Shown here: piece by piece, positions 42,582 to 51,745 of the stretch
How the letters are laid out: every line of letters begins with the position of its first letter
Position numbering within the stretch: position 1 is the stretch's first letter
Assembly: GCA_002067865.1 (NCBI GenBank)
Contig: MVRC01000015.1
Location: forward strand, 62,001 to 126,000
Direction: 5' to 3'
Origin: Methanomassiliicoccales archaeon PtaU1.Bin124
GTDB taxonomy: Archaea > Thermoplasmatota > Thermoplasmata > Methanomassiliicoccales > UBA472
Length of the DNA: 64,000 nt
Program-made: the position numbers and the translations under genes
Notes under the pieces: generated by a model
The model's database searches: none
What the model saw: the letters and a program-made list of their open reading frames with translations, nothing else
What the model was told of the DNA's origin: nothing

Positions 42582-42657
42582 TGGTAGCCCCGCTCAGATT
42601 CGAACTGAGGTCGCAGGATCCAGAGTCCCGCATGATTGACCGCTACACTACGGGGCT
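42582..42657 (-). tRNA. tRNA-Gln (CTG anticodon), CCA encoded
   Basis: The minus strand folds into a full cloverleaf: acceptor AGCCCCG/CGGGGCT, anticodon stem CGGGA/TCCTG with loop CTCTGGA (anticodon CTG), T-arm CTCAG TTCGAAT CTGAG. Discriminator A and an encoded CCA. No intron. Confidence 0.95.
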
Positions 42658-42719
42658 GTAGTGCTTCCCCCTAAAATGCTTCCTCTTTTTAACCCTTTCC
42701 GTTCCCAGATCGATATCGG

Positions 42720-44375
42720 TCACTTTTTGACAGGGGCCGGGCCACTATCTCTCCACCTTCCAGCGGGGATCGTGAGCTCGAACCGTGCCCCGGCTGTGCC
42801 GTTCTCGATGATGGTCATCCCGGTGTTCCTGGCGATCTCCCTGGTCAGGTAGAGCCCCATGCCAGTGTTGTCGCCATATCCCTTCTCGAAGACCAGTTCC
42901 TTCTTCTCGGTAGGAATTCCCTTCCCATCGTCCTCATAGGTGATGACGCAGCGATCGTTCTCCCGTCTGTAGGTCAAAGATATCCGCGTGAGCACCTTCC
43001 CATGTCTAACGGAATTTTCGGCCAGGTTGTAGAAGATACGTTCCAGGAGCTGTTCCGACGGGACCTCCAGGCCTTCTAGCTGCACATTTATGTTGAGCTT
43101 AGAGACGTCTAACTGGTTCAAGGCGTTCCAGGCGGCCTTCTGGGCTTCGACCCAAATTTTCTCTATCGGGACATCACCCTGCTGGTCCTTCAGTTGGTCG
43201 ATGCGCTCCGCCATGCGGGCCAGGACCTTCTTCGCCTGGAGAATGCGCGGGTCGCCCTTCTGGCCGTTCTGTCCCAGCAGTTCAAGGTATCCTCCTAGCG
43301 CCACAATGTCGTTGCGTAGGTCATGCCGGTTGACGCTCTGCAGTATCGCCAGCTTCTTGTTCACCTGCGTCAGGGCGTTCTCGTACTCTCTCATCTTGGT
43401 GATGTCGCTCAGTACGAGGACCGTCCCTGGGCTTTTCCCTACATCTGTGACAACAGAGGCCTTGACGCTCCAAAAGGTCTCCTTCCCATCCTTGGTGAGG
43501 ATCAGCTCGTATTCAGGTTGGTCCCGGAACCACGTCCCGATCGGCAGCATCGTTCCTTGATCGTCGACCAGTATCTTCCTGGCCGCGGCGTTCCAGTAGG
43601 CGACGCGTCCGTTCTCGTCGATCAGAACGGTCCCATCGTAGACGTTCTCCAGCAATTGAATGATGGTGAACGGGGGGGCATCGAGGATGTTGCGCCAGAA
43701 CACACCGTAGTAGACTATCAGGACCCCCCCGAACAGTCCCAATGCGAGAATGTCCAGCAGGGGATTGTCCTTGGAACTGAACCAGTATATGATGGTGGAG
43801 GCCGTGATGAAGAACAACGCCACGCTGACGATGGCGAAACCGCGCTTGTCATTCTTGGGGGCATGCAAGTAGGACGCCATGAGTATGAACTGACATATGG
43901 CGAGGATGCCGATGGCGAAGATCCCCCAGAGCGCCACCACGGTGCCGTAGGTGGGGTTGAAGATGTAGAATCCGTTGTGATAGGTCAGGCTCACCTTGGT
44001 GTAGAACAAATGATGCCATGAATTCGTGGCTAGCAACAACGGAGAGATGGCCCCCAGAACGAATAGGCCGAACATGAACTTCCTGTTGGCAAACCCGGGC
44101 GTCTCGGTATACTCCGTGACGAACTTCAACAGCAGTAAAAGCAAGGCTAGCTCCAGAACGTATTCCAAGATGCACAATGCGATGACGATGTCGATGTTGT
44201 CGACGACCTTCTCCCCTAACAGCACTAGTGCCAGCGGCGAGATCAGCCATATCATGAACGCGAAATATCTTCGATAAGGCTTCGAGCTGTCCCGCCAGGC
44301 AAGATAACCTATCTCAATGGAGAACGCCGCGACCAGAAGGTTCGGCACGATCGCTATGAGCCATTCCTCGTACAT
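42720..44375 (-). CDS. 7TM-PAS histidine kinase
   Basis: A 551-aa protein. Seven membrane helices (1-230) form the histidine-kinase 7TM sensor domain; then a PAS domain (about 235-345, VLIDENGRVAYWNAAARKIL). The phosphoacceptor box is NRHDLRNDIVALGGYLELL (His about 351). HATPase boxes follow: NLAENSVRHG (N), EDDGKGIPTEK (G1), and TGMGLYLTREIARNTG (G2). A cell-envelope sensor. No response regulator is adjacent. Confidence 0.9.
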   Translation of the reverse strand: MYEEWLIAIVPNLLVAAFSIEIGYLAWRDSSKPYRRYFAFMIWLISPLALVLLGEKVVDNIDIVIALCILEYVLELALLLLLLKFVTEYTETPGFANRKFMFGLFVLGAISPLLLATNSWHHLFYTKVSLTYHNGFYIFNPTYGTVVALWGIFAIGILAICQFILMASYLHAPKNDKRGFAIVSVALFFITASTIIYWFSSKDNPLLDILALGLFGGVLIVYYGVFWRNILDAPPFTIIQLLENVYDGTVLIDENGRVAYWNAAARKILVDDQGTMLPIGTWFRDQPEYELILTKDGKETFWSVKASVVTDVGKSPGTVLVLSDITKMREYENALTQVNKKLAILQSVNRHDLRNDIVALGGYLELLGQNGQKGDPRILQAKKVLARMAERIDQLKDQQGDVPIEKIWVEAQKAAWNALNQLDVSKLNINVQLEGLEVPSEQLLERIFYNLAENSVRHGKVLTRISLTYRRENDRCVITYEDDGKGIPTEKKELVFEKGYGDNTGMGLYLTREIARNTGMTIIENGTAGARFELTIPAGRWRDSGPAPVKK

Positions 44376-44480
44376 ATCCAGTGCCCATTCTAATTATTTG
44401 TATTTATGAATTATTATGGTCACAATTACAAAAATTGAGAAAAATGGCCCGTTGCCGGGTCATGGTTTGATCGGTCCCGG

Positions 44481-45113
44481 TCACTTCGCCTTGAGGACCT
44501 TGACGATGCGGTCGTAGACCTCGGAGATATCTCCCTCGCCGTCCACGGTCCGCAGGATGCCCTTCTGCTTGTAGTAGTTGGCCAAGGGGAGGGTCTTGTC
44601 GTTGTATGTCTTGAGCCTCTCACGCACGGTGGCCTCGGTGTCGTCGGAACGCTGGTACAGTTCGTTACCGCACTTGTCGCACTTGCCTTCAACCTTGGGC
44701 GGGGAGAACTCCAGGTGGTAGACGGCGCCGCAGTTCTTGCAGCTGCGCCTCAGGACGATCCTCTTCACCAGCTTCTCTTCGTTCACGCCGATGTCGATGG
44801 CCAGGTCGATCTTGGTCAGTTCGTCCAGGCGCCTCGCCTGCTCCAGGGAGCGGGGGAAGCCATCCAGAAGGACCGGCCCCTTTATATCGGCCAGCTTCTC
44901 TTTTATGAGGCCGATGACCAGCTCATCGGGCACCAGCTTCCCGGCGTCCATGAACTGCTTGGCCTGCTGCCCCAGCGGGGTGTTCAGGCGGACCGCCTCC
45001 CTGAGGAGGTCGCCAGTGGATATCTTGGTGAACTTAAGATTGGCGGTCAACCGCTCCGCCTGGGTGCCCTTGCCGCAGCCAGGTGGTCCGAGGAGAACGA
45101 TCTTCATGTCCAT
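44481..45113 (-). CDS. adk: Adenylate kinase (bacterial-type, Cys4 lid)
   Basis: A 210-aa protein. GPPGCGKGTQ is the P-loop, DGFPRSLEQA the AMP loop and LRRSCKNCG...CDKCG the zinc-binding lid (Cys4). This is the bacterial long-lid form rather than the small archaeal adenylate kinase, so transfer is plausible. A TATA-like GATATAAAC 25-30 bases before 45113 supports that start (an ATG two codons later also exists). Equilibrates ATP, ADP and AMP. Confidence 0.93.
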   Translation of the reverse strand: MDMKIVLLGPPGCGKGTQAERLTANLKFTKISTGDLLREAVRLNTPLGQQAKQFMDAGKLVPDELVIGLIKEKLADIKGPVLLDGFPRSLEQARRLDELTKIDLAIDIGVNEEKLVKRIVLRRSCKNCGAVYHLEFSPPKVEGKCDKCGNELYQRSDDTEATVRERLKTYNDKTLPLANYYKQKGILRTVDGEGDISEVYDRIVKVLKAK

Positions 45114-45292
45114 GCGTCGGCCAATGCGGTTTTCGTTTATATCGTTTTCATCGAGTATTTCTCCGTTCCTGATGGAAGGACAGTGAAGAATCCCATGTTC
45201 ATTGGTCAGATTCCAGTGCCTCCAGTCTTAACGATTATCATACCAAGAGCTTTTTTACTCCCTGTTCAAATGCCTGCGCAGAGTGTGACACC

Positions 45293-46723
45293 ATGCGCCC
45301 TGAGGTCCTGAACGAGCTGCGTGACATCGTCGGTTCGGAGAACGTTTCCACCAGCGCCGCCGATCTTTACACCTATGGTTTCGATTCCAGCATCCACCAT
45401 CACTCGCCCGAGGTCGTAATACGACCGGGCAGTACCGAGGAGGTCAGCATGGTGGTAAAAGTGGCAGCTAGAGATCACATAGCCATCACCACCAGGGGGG
45501 CGGGCACAGGGCTCTGCGGAGGGGCCGTTCCCTTGCACGGAGGCATTGTGCTCGATACCACCCGCATGAACAAGATCAGGGAGATCCGTGTCCAGGACCT
45601 CTATTGTGTGGTTGAGGCGGGGGTCGTCAACGATAAGCTGAACGAGGCCCTCGCCCCATTCAAATTCTTCTTCCCCACATCCCCTGGAAGCGGAGAGGCC
45701 TGCACCATCGGAGGGATGGTAGCGGCGAACGCCTCTGGAATGAGGGCCATCAAGTACGGTGCCACACGCGATTATGTCATGGGGCTCGTGGTCGTTCTGG
45801 CCGATGGCTCGATCGTCCACACTGGAACGAGGACGCTCAAGAACTCCTCAGGCTACCAGCTGGAGCGCCTCTTTGTTGGTTCGGAGGGGACTCTGGGCAT
45901 CATCACCGAGGTCACGATGCGCATCGCTCCCAAGCCGAAGAAGGTGGCCATGGTCATGGCCGCGTTCCCTACGCTGGAGGACGCTGGCAAATGCGTCTCC
46001 AAGCTTATCGCCACACCTTTGCTGCCATCTGCCTGCGAGCTGATGGACAAGACCTGCATCCAGGCCGTGAACAAGACCATCCAGGCCGGCCTGCCTGATT
46101 GCGAGGCGCTGTGCATGATCGAGGTGGACGGCGAGCCGGAGGTCGTCGAAAGGGACGCCCAGAAGGTGCAGGGGGTGGCCCGCGAAACGAACGCATTCAG
46201 CGTCGAACTGACCCATGATGCCAAGGTCATGGCGAAATGGACCAACGCCAGGAAGAGCGTAATGGCATCTCTCAGTCGCTTCGGCGAGAAGTTCGTCTCC
46301 GTCTCATTGGCCGATGATATGGCCGTCCCGATCTCCAAGATCCCCGACGCGGTGGTGGCGTTCCAGCAGATCGCCGCACGCAATAATGTCATCATCGGCA
46401 CCTATGGCCATGCGGCCGACGGAAATTTGCACACCAAGATGCTGGTCGACCCCATATCCGAGGTGTCATGGCGCAATGGGGAGAAGGCCGTGGGCGAGAT
46501 CTACGACATCGTCATCAAGCTGGGCGGGACAGTGACCGGCGAGCACGGCGTAGGCATCTCCAAGGCCCCGTTCATGCAGAAGGAAAGGCCCACCATGCTT
46601 ACCACCATGGCCGCGATAAAGAAGGCCATGGACCCGCAGGACATCCTCAATCCAGGAAAGATGCAGGAATGGCAGGGCGGGATAATCAAGCACCTGCGCT
46701 ATCCCTGCAAGGACCTGGACTGA
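45293..46723 (+). CDS. FAD-linked oxidase, GlcD/D-lactate dehydrogenase family
   Basis: A 476-aa PCMH-type flavoenzyme. RGAGTGLCGGAVPLHGGIV binds FAD and the central NASGMRAIKYGATRDYVMGL matches the family. The C-terminal half carries GTYGHAADGNLHTKML and TGEHGVGISKAPFM with the histidines of GlcD/lactate dehydrogenases. It oxidises a 2-hydroxy acid, with the acceptor unknown. No GlcE/GlcF partners are adjacent. Convergent with the site-2 protease gene. Confidence 0.88.
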   Translation: MRPEVLNELRDIVGSENVSTSAADLYTYGFDSSIHHHSPEVVIRPGSTEEVSMVVKVAARDHIAITTRGAGTGLCGGAVPLHGGIVLDTTRMNKIREIRVQDLYCVVEAGVVNDKLNEALAPFKFFFPTSPGSGEACTIGGMVAANASGMRAIKYGATRDYVMGLVVVLADGSIVHTGTRTLKNSSGYQLERLFVGSEGTLGIITEVTMRIAPKPKKVAMVMAAFPTLEDAGKCVSKLIATPLLPSACELMDKTCIQAVNKTIQAGLPDCEALCMIEVDGEPEVVERDAQKVQGVARETNAFSVELTHDAKVMAKWTNARKSVMASLSRFGEKFVSVSLADDMAVPISKIPDAVVAFQQIAARNNVIIGTYGHAADGNLHTKMLVDPISEVSWRNGEKAVGEIYDIVIKLGGTVTGEHGVGISKAPFMQKERPTMLTTMAAIKKAMDPQDILNPGKMQEWQGGIIKHLRYPCKDLD

Positions 46724-47425
46724 TCAGAAGAACCAGGCATAGGCCAGCAGACCGATCGCCGTCGCCATGGTTAGCACATAGACCGGCACGTTCCATCTCA
46801 ATATCTTCTCTCCGTCCAGGGGCGGGATGGGAATGAGATTGAACACCGCCAGGTACAGGTTCATCGTTGCCAGCAGGAACAAGGCGTAGGCCACCGGTCC
46901 AGAGCCGACGAGCAGCCATCCGATCAGGAATATCGACCCGATCGCAATGTTGGTGATCGGCCCGGCCAGGCTTATGAGCCCGTTCTGCTTCTTAGTGATG
47001 TTGCCTTGTATGTAAACTGCACCAGGCGCCACGAAGATGAACCCTATCATCGCCGTTACGAACCCGAGGATCAGTCCCATGGGGTACATGCGGAACTCCG
47101 CCCACGCGCCATAGCGCTGTGCCATGAACTTATGCCCCAGCTCATGCAGCAGGAAACCGAGGACCACGGCGCCGGCGGCGATGCCCAGGAGGAATAGCAG
47201 CTGGGTCCAGTAGTTGCTGAAATAGCTGTTACCCATCCCTCTGAACGCCAGTGCGAATATCGCGATCATGGCCAGCATCGAAATGAATATGTGCCTCAGC
47301 TCGACCTTGCTGAAGCTTACTTTGCCATAGTTATCGGGAACATAGATGACATTATATTGGGAGTAGTTCGGCGAGAACGATCCCCTGCCATTGTCCTGTT
47401 CAGACCATCTGATCTTTCTGCCCAT
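46724..47425 (-). CDS. Site-2 protease family (M50) membrane metalloprotease
   Basis: About 233 aa from the ATG at 47425 (a TTG in frame at 47488 is the longer option). HELGH in the third or fourth membrane helix supplies zinc ligands, and NLIPIPPLDG gives the Asp ligand of the last helix pair. Such enzymes cleave within membranes, e.g. releasing regulators; there is no substrate cue here. The divergent PAPS-reductase-like gene starts 127 bases to the right. Confidence 0.85.
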   Translation of the reverse strand: MGRKIRWSEQDNGRGSFSPNYSQYNVIYVPDNYGKVSFSKVELRHIFISMLAMIAIFALAFRGMGNSYFSNYWTQLLFLLGIAAGAVVLGFLLHELGHKFMAQRYGAWAEFRMYPMGLILGFVTAMIGFIFVAPGAVYIQGNITKKQNGLISLAGPITNIAIGSIFLIGWLLVGSGPVAYALFLLATMNLYLAVFNLIPIPPLDGEKILRWNVPVYVLTMATAIGLLAYAWFF

Positions 47426-47552
47426 GTTGAGGCCGGAAGCATCGAACTCTGCCGCCCGTACATAAATGTTCTTTCCCGACCGGACCAAGGGGGCGATACG
47501 TGGTACGGAATGGAGATATGTTTTAGTAGGTCGGCCCCGGATAGGCCGTCGG

Positions 47553-49448
47553 ATGAACGAACGCCTTCATGGCAAGACAATGCTTCACTGGTGCGACTTC
47601 TGCAATACCTTATTGCTTAGTTCCAGATGCACCGAGAGCCGGGCCGAGGGGCGTCCTTTCGAAGTTTCCCTTCCCGGAGACGTTCGTCCGGCGCTGCGCC
47701 GCAGCCAAGAGGTCGTCGAATCGCTTTTCCGCAGGCATTTCGGAACTTCTGCGTTCATGCATGGCAAACTGATCTTCCTGAACAAGGTGGCCGGGGAGGA
47801 CAGGGCGGACGAGATAATCGTCGATGGCCATGTGATCGGGGCCATGCGCTTCGACCTGCAGCGCAATGATTTCTTCCTTGAGCTGAGGGGAGAGGGCGCT
47901 GCCATGCTGCGCGAGACCGCCAACATCGGGATCGTGAAAGCAAGGAAGGTGGAAGGTCACCTAAAGGGCAAGAAGCTGGACGGTGCTGACATCATCGATG
48001 TCCAGGGCAAGTTCAAGGCCGGAGACCCGCTCCTCGTGTTCGTCGGGAACGGGGTCTGGGCGGGTGTGGCCAAGGCCAATAGCGATGTCGTCCGCAGCAC
48101 CGAGAAGTCCGTCCTCCTGAGGGAATCGGCCCCATCGAACATCCGAGCTTCGCGAAAGAGCAGCACCAGGGAGGAGTTCGTCTTGGCCAACCTGGAGCAT
48201 CTTCAGAAGATCGATTCGAAGGGCGTCAGCGACATCAAGTCGTTCATCGGCAACAAGAAGCTGCCAGTAACTATCTCGTTCAGCGGGGGCAAGGACTCCC
48301 TCGCCGCTTATGGCCTGCTGAAGCGGGCTCACAGCGATTTCAAGATGCTCTTCGTGGACACTGGCATCGAGTTCCCAGAGACCACCTCCTACACCATGAG
48401 CTTCTCCCAGAAGCGGAAGGAAACGCTTCTCGTCGCTAGGGCGGGCAATGCCTTCTGGGAGCAGGTGGACCAGTTCGGCCCCCCGGCCAAGGACTTCCGC
48501 TGGTGCTGCAAGGTGTGCAAGCTGGGGCCGGTCACAGAGCTGATCGAGTCCAAGTTCCCCCAGGGAACGATCACGGTGGAAGGTAACAGGGCGCTGGAGT
48601 CGTTCGCCCGTTCCCGCATTGGATTCGTAGAGACCAATCCCTTCGTTCCGAATCAGACGATCCTCAACCCCATCAAGGACTGGACCGCGTCCGATGTCTG
48701 GGCCTACATCTGGTGGCAGAAATTGGAGTTCAACCCCCTCTATGAGGAGGATTTCGAAAGGGTCGGCTGCTACCTCTGCGCCTCCTGTCTCGCTTCCGAA
48801 TCCAAGGAAACGGCCAGGCTACATCCGGAGATGCAGGCCAAGTGGGACAATTACCTGAAGCAGTGGTCGCTACGGATGGGAAGCACCGAAGAGTACGCTA
48901 AGTACGGCTTCTGGCGGTGGAAGGTGCTGCCCCCCAAGATGCAGCGGCTGGCCGAGGATATCAAGCTCAAGGCGCCGCAGCAGCGGGCCGACCGCATGGA
49001 GCTGAAGAGCACGAAGGGGCTCTCGCTCTGCCTTACCGGCGGTTACTCCATGGAAGGGGTGCTGAGCGTACCGCGGAAGAGGGACTTCGAAAGGGTCGCA
49101 GAAACGTTGAAGGCGGTGGGCAAGGTCAAGGCGTCCCCCGAGTTCGAGATCGCCCTGGTGAAGGACAAGGACTGCTCGCTGAAGGTGTTCGGTGGCGGTC
49201 AGATCGTGGCCACTGGACCGACGTCAGAGCGAACGCAGCGCTACTTCGAGCGCGGCGTCAAGGCATATCTGAAAGGCATGCTCTGCACCCGCTGCGGCAT
49301 CTGCGCCAAGCAGTGCCGGCAGAAGGCCATCCGCATCATGGACGGACCAGTGATCGACAGCGAGCGCTGCAACCACTGTGGCCGGTGCGATGAGGCGTGC
49401 GTCGTCGCCCACTATTACGACAAGCTCGTGTCCAAGCCCAAGGCCTAG
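47553..49448 (+). CDS. PUA-PAPS reductase family-4Fe4S ferredoxin fusion
   Basis: About 631 aa from the ATG at 47553; an ATG at 47580 is possible. An N-terminal WCDFC cysteine pair, then a PUA-like domain (LVFVGNGVWAGVAKANSD, about 160-210), the PAPS-reductase/ATP pyrophosphatase domain (TISFSGGKDSLAAYGLLKRA, then CYLCASC), and a C-terminal two-cluster ferredoxin (CTRCGICAKQC and CNHCGRCDEAC). Known in methanogens and relatives with no settled function. The PUA domain hints at RNA as a substrate, possibly tRNA thiolation. Confidence 0.85.
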   Translation: MNERLHGKTMLHWCDFCNTLLLSSRCTESRAEGRPFEVSLPGDVRPALRRSQEVVESLFRRHFGTSAFMHGKLIFLNKVAGEDRADEIIVDGHVIGAMRFDLQRNDFFLELRGEGAAMLRETANIGIVKARKVEGHLKGKKLDGADIIDVQGKFKAGDPLLVFVGNGVWAGVAKANSDVVRSTEKSVLLRESAPSNIRASRKSSTREEFVLANLEHLQKIDSKGVSDIKSFIGNKKLPVTISFSGGKDSLAAYGLLKRAHSDFKMLFVDTGIEFPETTSYTMSFSQKRKETLLVARAGNAFWEQVDQFGPPAKDFRWCCKVCKLGPVTELIESKFPQGTITVEGNRALESFARSRIGFVETNPFVPNQTILNPIKDWTASDVWAYIWWQKLEFNPLYEEDFERVGCYLCASCLASESKETARLHPEMQAKWDNYLKQWSLRMGSTEEYAKYGFWRWKVLPPKMQRLAEDIKLKAPQQRADRMELKSTKGLSLCLTGGYSMEGVLSVPRKRDFERVAETLKAVGKVKASPEFEIALVKDKDCSLKVFGGGQIVATGPTSERTQRYFERGVKAYLKGMLCTRCGICAKQCRQKAIRIMDGPVIDSERCNHCGRCDEACVVAHYYDKLVSKPKA

Positions 49449-49488
49449 GCGCATTTCTTAAATAGCGTCTTGCGCTCAGAGATGAGGA

Positions 49489-50214
49489 ATGGACTATCTG
49501 TCGCTGTTCGCAGGGATATTGGGTATCGGGCCTGCCATGCTGATCATGTTCTACACGCTCTCCCAGTACACCTATCCGAAGGTCGAGCTGCCCTTCTTCG
49601 ATGACCGTAAGGTGTTCATGCTCTTCACCGTCGGACTGGTGGTAGGGGTCGTCCTGGCGACGGTGCGGATATTCTTCGATATGGGAGATCCGCTGGTGAT
49701 CATCTTCTTCTCGCTGCTGGTGCTGCTGGTGCCGATGGTCATCTTATTGCTGAAGAGGTTCGCTGTCCGACTGGACACGGCCTTCTACGGCTGCGCACTC
49801 GGTCTGGGCATGGGAGCGACCATGGCCTTCCAGCTGAGCTACCGGGTCCTCAATGCGTATGTGAAGGTCGGCGAATCCATCCCGCCCGAGGCATATCTGA
49901 TCGTCGCGGTCTGGTCTTTGCAAATGGTGTTGATCACGACGGTCTGCGCCACATTGATCGGGATCGGAAGCGCGAGGGGAAGGCCCTGGTACTACTTCGG
50001 TCAGGCGCTGGCCTTATTGATCGTCTACAACCTCCTGCTGCTGCCGCTGTACCAGCTGGGCGATGACCCGTTCACATACGTGACCTTCACACTGGCGACC
50101 GTGTACACGATCATGTGCTACTGGTACATCCGCTCCAGGGCGCTGCCTGATCTGGTGCAGGAAGCGATCGACCGGATGGGCAAGAAAAAGAAGAAGCGCG
50201 AAACGACCTCTTGA
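49489..50214 (+). CDS. Seven-span membrane protein of unknown function
   Basis: A 241-aa protein with about seven hydrophobic helices, basic C-terminus (GKKKKKRETTS). I do not recognise the family, though short relatives of PrsW-like proteases have a similar helix count; the catalytic residues of those are not clearly present. Ends before a T-rich stretch and a perfect hairpin. Confidence 0.5.
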   Translation: MDYLSLFAGILGIGPAMLIMFYTLSQYTYPKVELPFFDDRKVFMLFTVGLVVGVVLATVRIFFDMGDPLVIIFFSLLVLLVPMVILLLKRFAVRLDTAFYGCALGLGMGATMAFQLSYRVLNAYVKVGESIPPEAYLIVAVWSLQMVLITTVCATLIGIGSARGRPWYYFGQALALLIVYNLLLLPLYQLGDDPFTYVTFTLATVYTIMCYWYIRSRALPDLVQEAIDRMGKKKKKRETTS

Positions 50215-50234
50215 TTTCTTTTTTTTAAAAATTC

Positions 50235-50255
50235 GACGGCCATTATGTGGCCGTC
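50235..50255. terminator. Perfect hairpin between convergent genes
   Basis: GACGGCCA / TGGCCGTC form an 8-bp perfect stem with loop TTATG. On the minus strand the hairpin is followed by TTTTT, and on the plus strand a long T run (50217-50226) precedes it. Fits a terminator for pdaD and possibly for both convergent genes. Confidence 0.6.
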
Positions 50256-50281
50256 TGGAAAAAATGGAATAAGGGTTTTGC

Positions 50282-50752
50282 TCAGTACTCGACGAACACA
50301 AGGGCGCCCAGGCAGGTGCCGTAGTGGTCCATGGGGATGGAGAGCTCCTCGATGGCGTAGTTGATCTTCTCCAGCTCGATGTCACGGAGGTGCGCCATCT
50401 CGTTCATCTTCCATTCCAAGACCTCTTTCAGCGCCTTCTTGGTGCCGTGCATGTGGCCCTCGGCCACATATCCGCCATGGCCGTCCTTCCGGTTAGCATA
50501 AGCGATACCGGCGGAGATCATCTCACCCTCTCCGCCCCTCATCTGGGCCAGCACGCAGTGCGTCACGGACCCCATGGGCAGTTCCCGAGGAGCGACCTTG
50601 CGGGCACCGACAGGCAGGACCGAGGACACGGAGACCAGGTTCAGCTCGCCGATCTTTGCCTTCATCAGAGCTTGGTCGAACGCGTTCAGGTCCGATACCT
50701 TGCTCACAGCGCATCCAGATGTGACAAAGTACTTCTTGGGGACTAGGTTCAT
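50282..50752 (-). CDS. pdaD: Pyruvoyl-dependent arginine decarboxylase
   Basis: 156 aa from the ATG at 50752. The pro-enzyme begins NLVPKKYFVTSGCAVSK; the self-cleavage site is the Ser-Ser of VSVSSVLP (about 43/44), giving beta and pyruvoyl-alpha chains. AGIAYANRKDGHGGYVAEGHMHG is a family signature. It makes agmatine for polyamine and archaeosine/agmatidine-related pathways. A TATA-like ACTTAAG 25-30 bases upstream fits leaderless transcription from this start; the 50794 start is less likely. Confidence 0.95.
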   Translation of the reverse strand: MNLVPKKYFVTSGCAVSKVSDLNAFDQALMKAKIGELNLVSVSSVLPVGARKVAPRELPMGSVTHCVLAQMRGGEGEMISAGIAYANRKDGHGGYVAEGHMHGTKKALKEVLEWKMNEMAHLRDIELEKINYAIEELSIPMDHYGTCLGALVFVEY

Positions 50753-50809
50753 AATTCGAAGTAATTTGGTACCTGCTCTTAAGTGTTTTCCCATTCCCCA
50801 GGGATGCGC

Positions 50810-51745
50810 TTAGACGTTGCGCAGCTCGCGTTCCAGCTGCTTGACTTCCTTCTGATTGAGGGCGTCCGGGCTGACCGGCAGGAGAAGCACACCGTCCGTG
50901 ATGGAGATGTTCTCGTTGAGCAGCTGCACGAACTTCAGCACCTTGACGAACGTGTTCTGGCTGATGAGGTACTCGATCCCGCTGAAGAGGACAATGGCCT
51001 TGGGCGTGGTGTCGAGGAAGTTCTTCACCTCGCTGTAGATGAGCGGGATGTTGGTCGGCTCGCGGGTGTACTTCCGGTCCCTTTCGAATGATAACCAGAG
51101 GAACGGGATATTGTCGATGCCGTAGCGCTTCTTGACCTTCTCAGGATACTCCCTGGCTATGATCATCCCTTTCCGCCCATGGGATACCTGCTCCAGGAAT
51201 ATCTCGTACGCCTCGGAGTTGTCGTCCATCTCCATGAGGTAGGCGTTGCCGTCGAGCAGGATGTGCTTGTTATCTGGACGGTAGGCGATCTTCGGCGCCT
51301 CATCGGAGAAATTGGCCGAGGGTGTCAGGACATGCACGCAGCGGTGTGACCCGTCGGAGATGCAGGAGACCTCCTTGCCCTCATAGCGCCTCTTCATCAG
51401 CGTGGAAACGATGCCGATGAGATATCCCTTGGTGAAATCACAGGAATAGCCGCTCTCCGCCTCGATGGAGTCTGCGAAGGTGATGACCATCTCGTTCTCT
51501 GTGATCAGGTCCACCTCCATGCGGCTCAGGCCGGTCTCCGACCAGATCTGCTTCAGCACATCGCGCAGATGATCGACCCCGGTGCATTCTATGGCCAGAG
51601 TTCGGACCAGGCCGACCCCACAGCGATAGCCATATCGTTCCATGGTCTCGGAGCCGTTGGCTCCCTCCAAAAGGTCGAGCTCCTCCCTCAGGTCTCGCAG
51701 GGCCGAACCGGGCATCACGAAGAACGGGCGGGTGTTCCTTTCCAT
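50810..51745 (-). CDS. V4R-DUF835 protein, partner of a Ras-like GTPase
   Basis: A 311-aa protein. Residues 30-165 form a V4R (4-vinyl reductase-like) domain with paired Cys (CDFTKGYLIGIVSTLMKRRY and SCISDGSHRCVHVL). Residues 205-310 match DUF835 (LWLSFERDRKY ... FSGIEYLISQNTFVKVLKFVQLLN). Both domains are ligand- or signal-binding in archaea. Its ATG overlaps the GTPase stop by one base (TGATG), indicating coupling. A sensor or effector of the GTPase is inferred. Confidence 0.8.
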   Translation of the reverse strand: MERNTRPFFVMPGSALRDLREELDLLEGANGSETMERYGYRCGVGLVRTLAIECTGVDHLRDVLKQIWSETGLSRMEVDLITENEMVITFADSIEAESGYSCDFTKGYLIGIVSTLMKRRYEGKEVSCISDGSHRCVHVLTPSANFSDEAPKIAYRPDNKHILLDGNAYLMEMDDNSEAYEIFLEQVSHGRKGMIIAREYPEKVKKRYGIDNIPFLWLSFERDRKYTREPTNIPLIYSEVKNFLDTTPKAIVLFSGIEYLISQNTFVKVLKFVQLLNENISITDGVLLLPVSPDALNQKEVKQLERELRNV

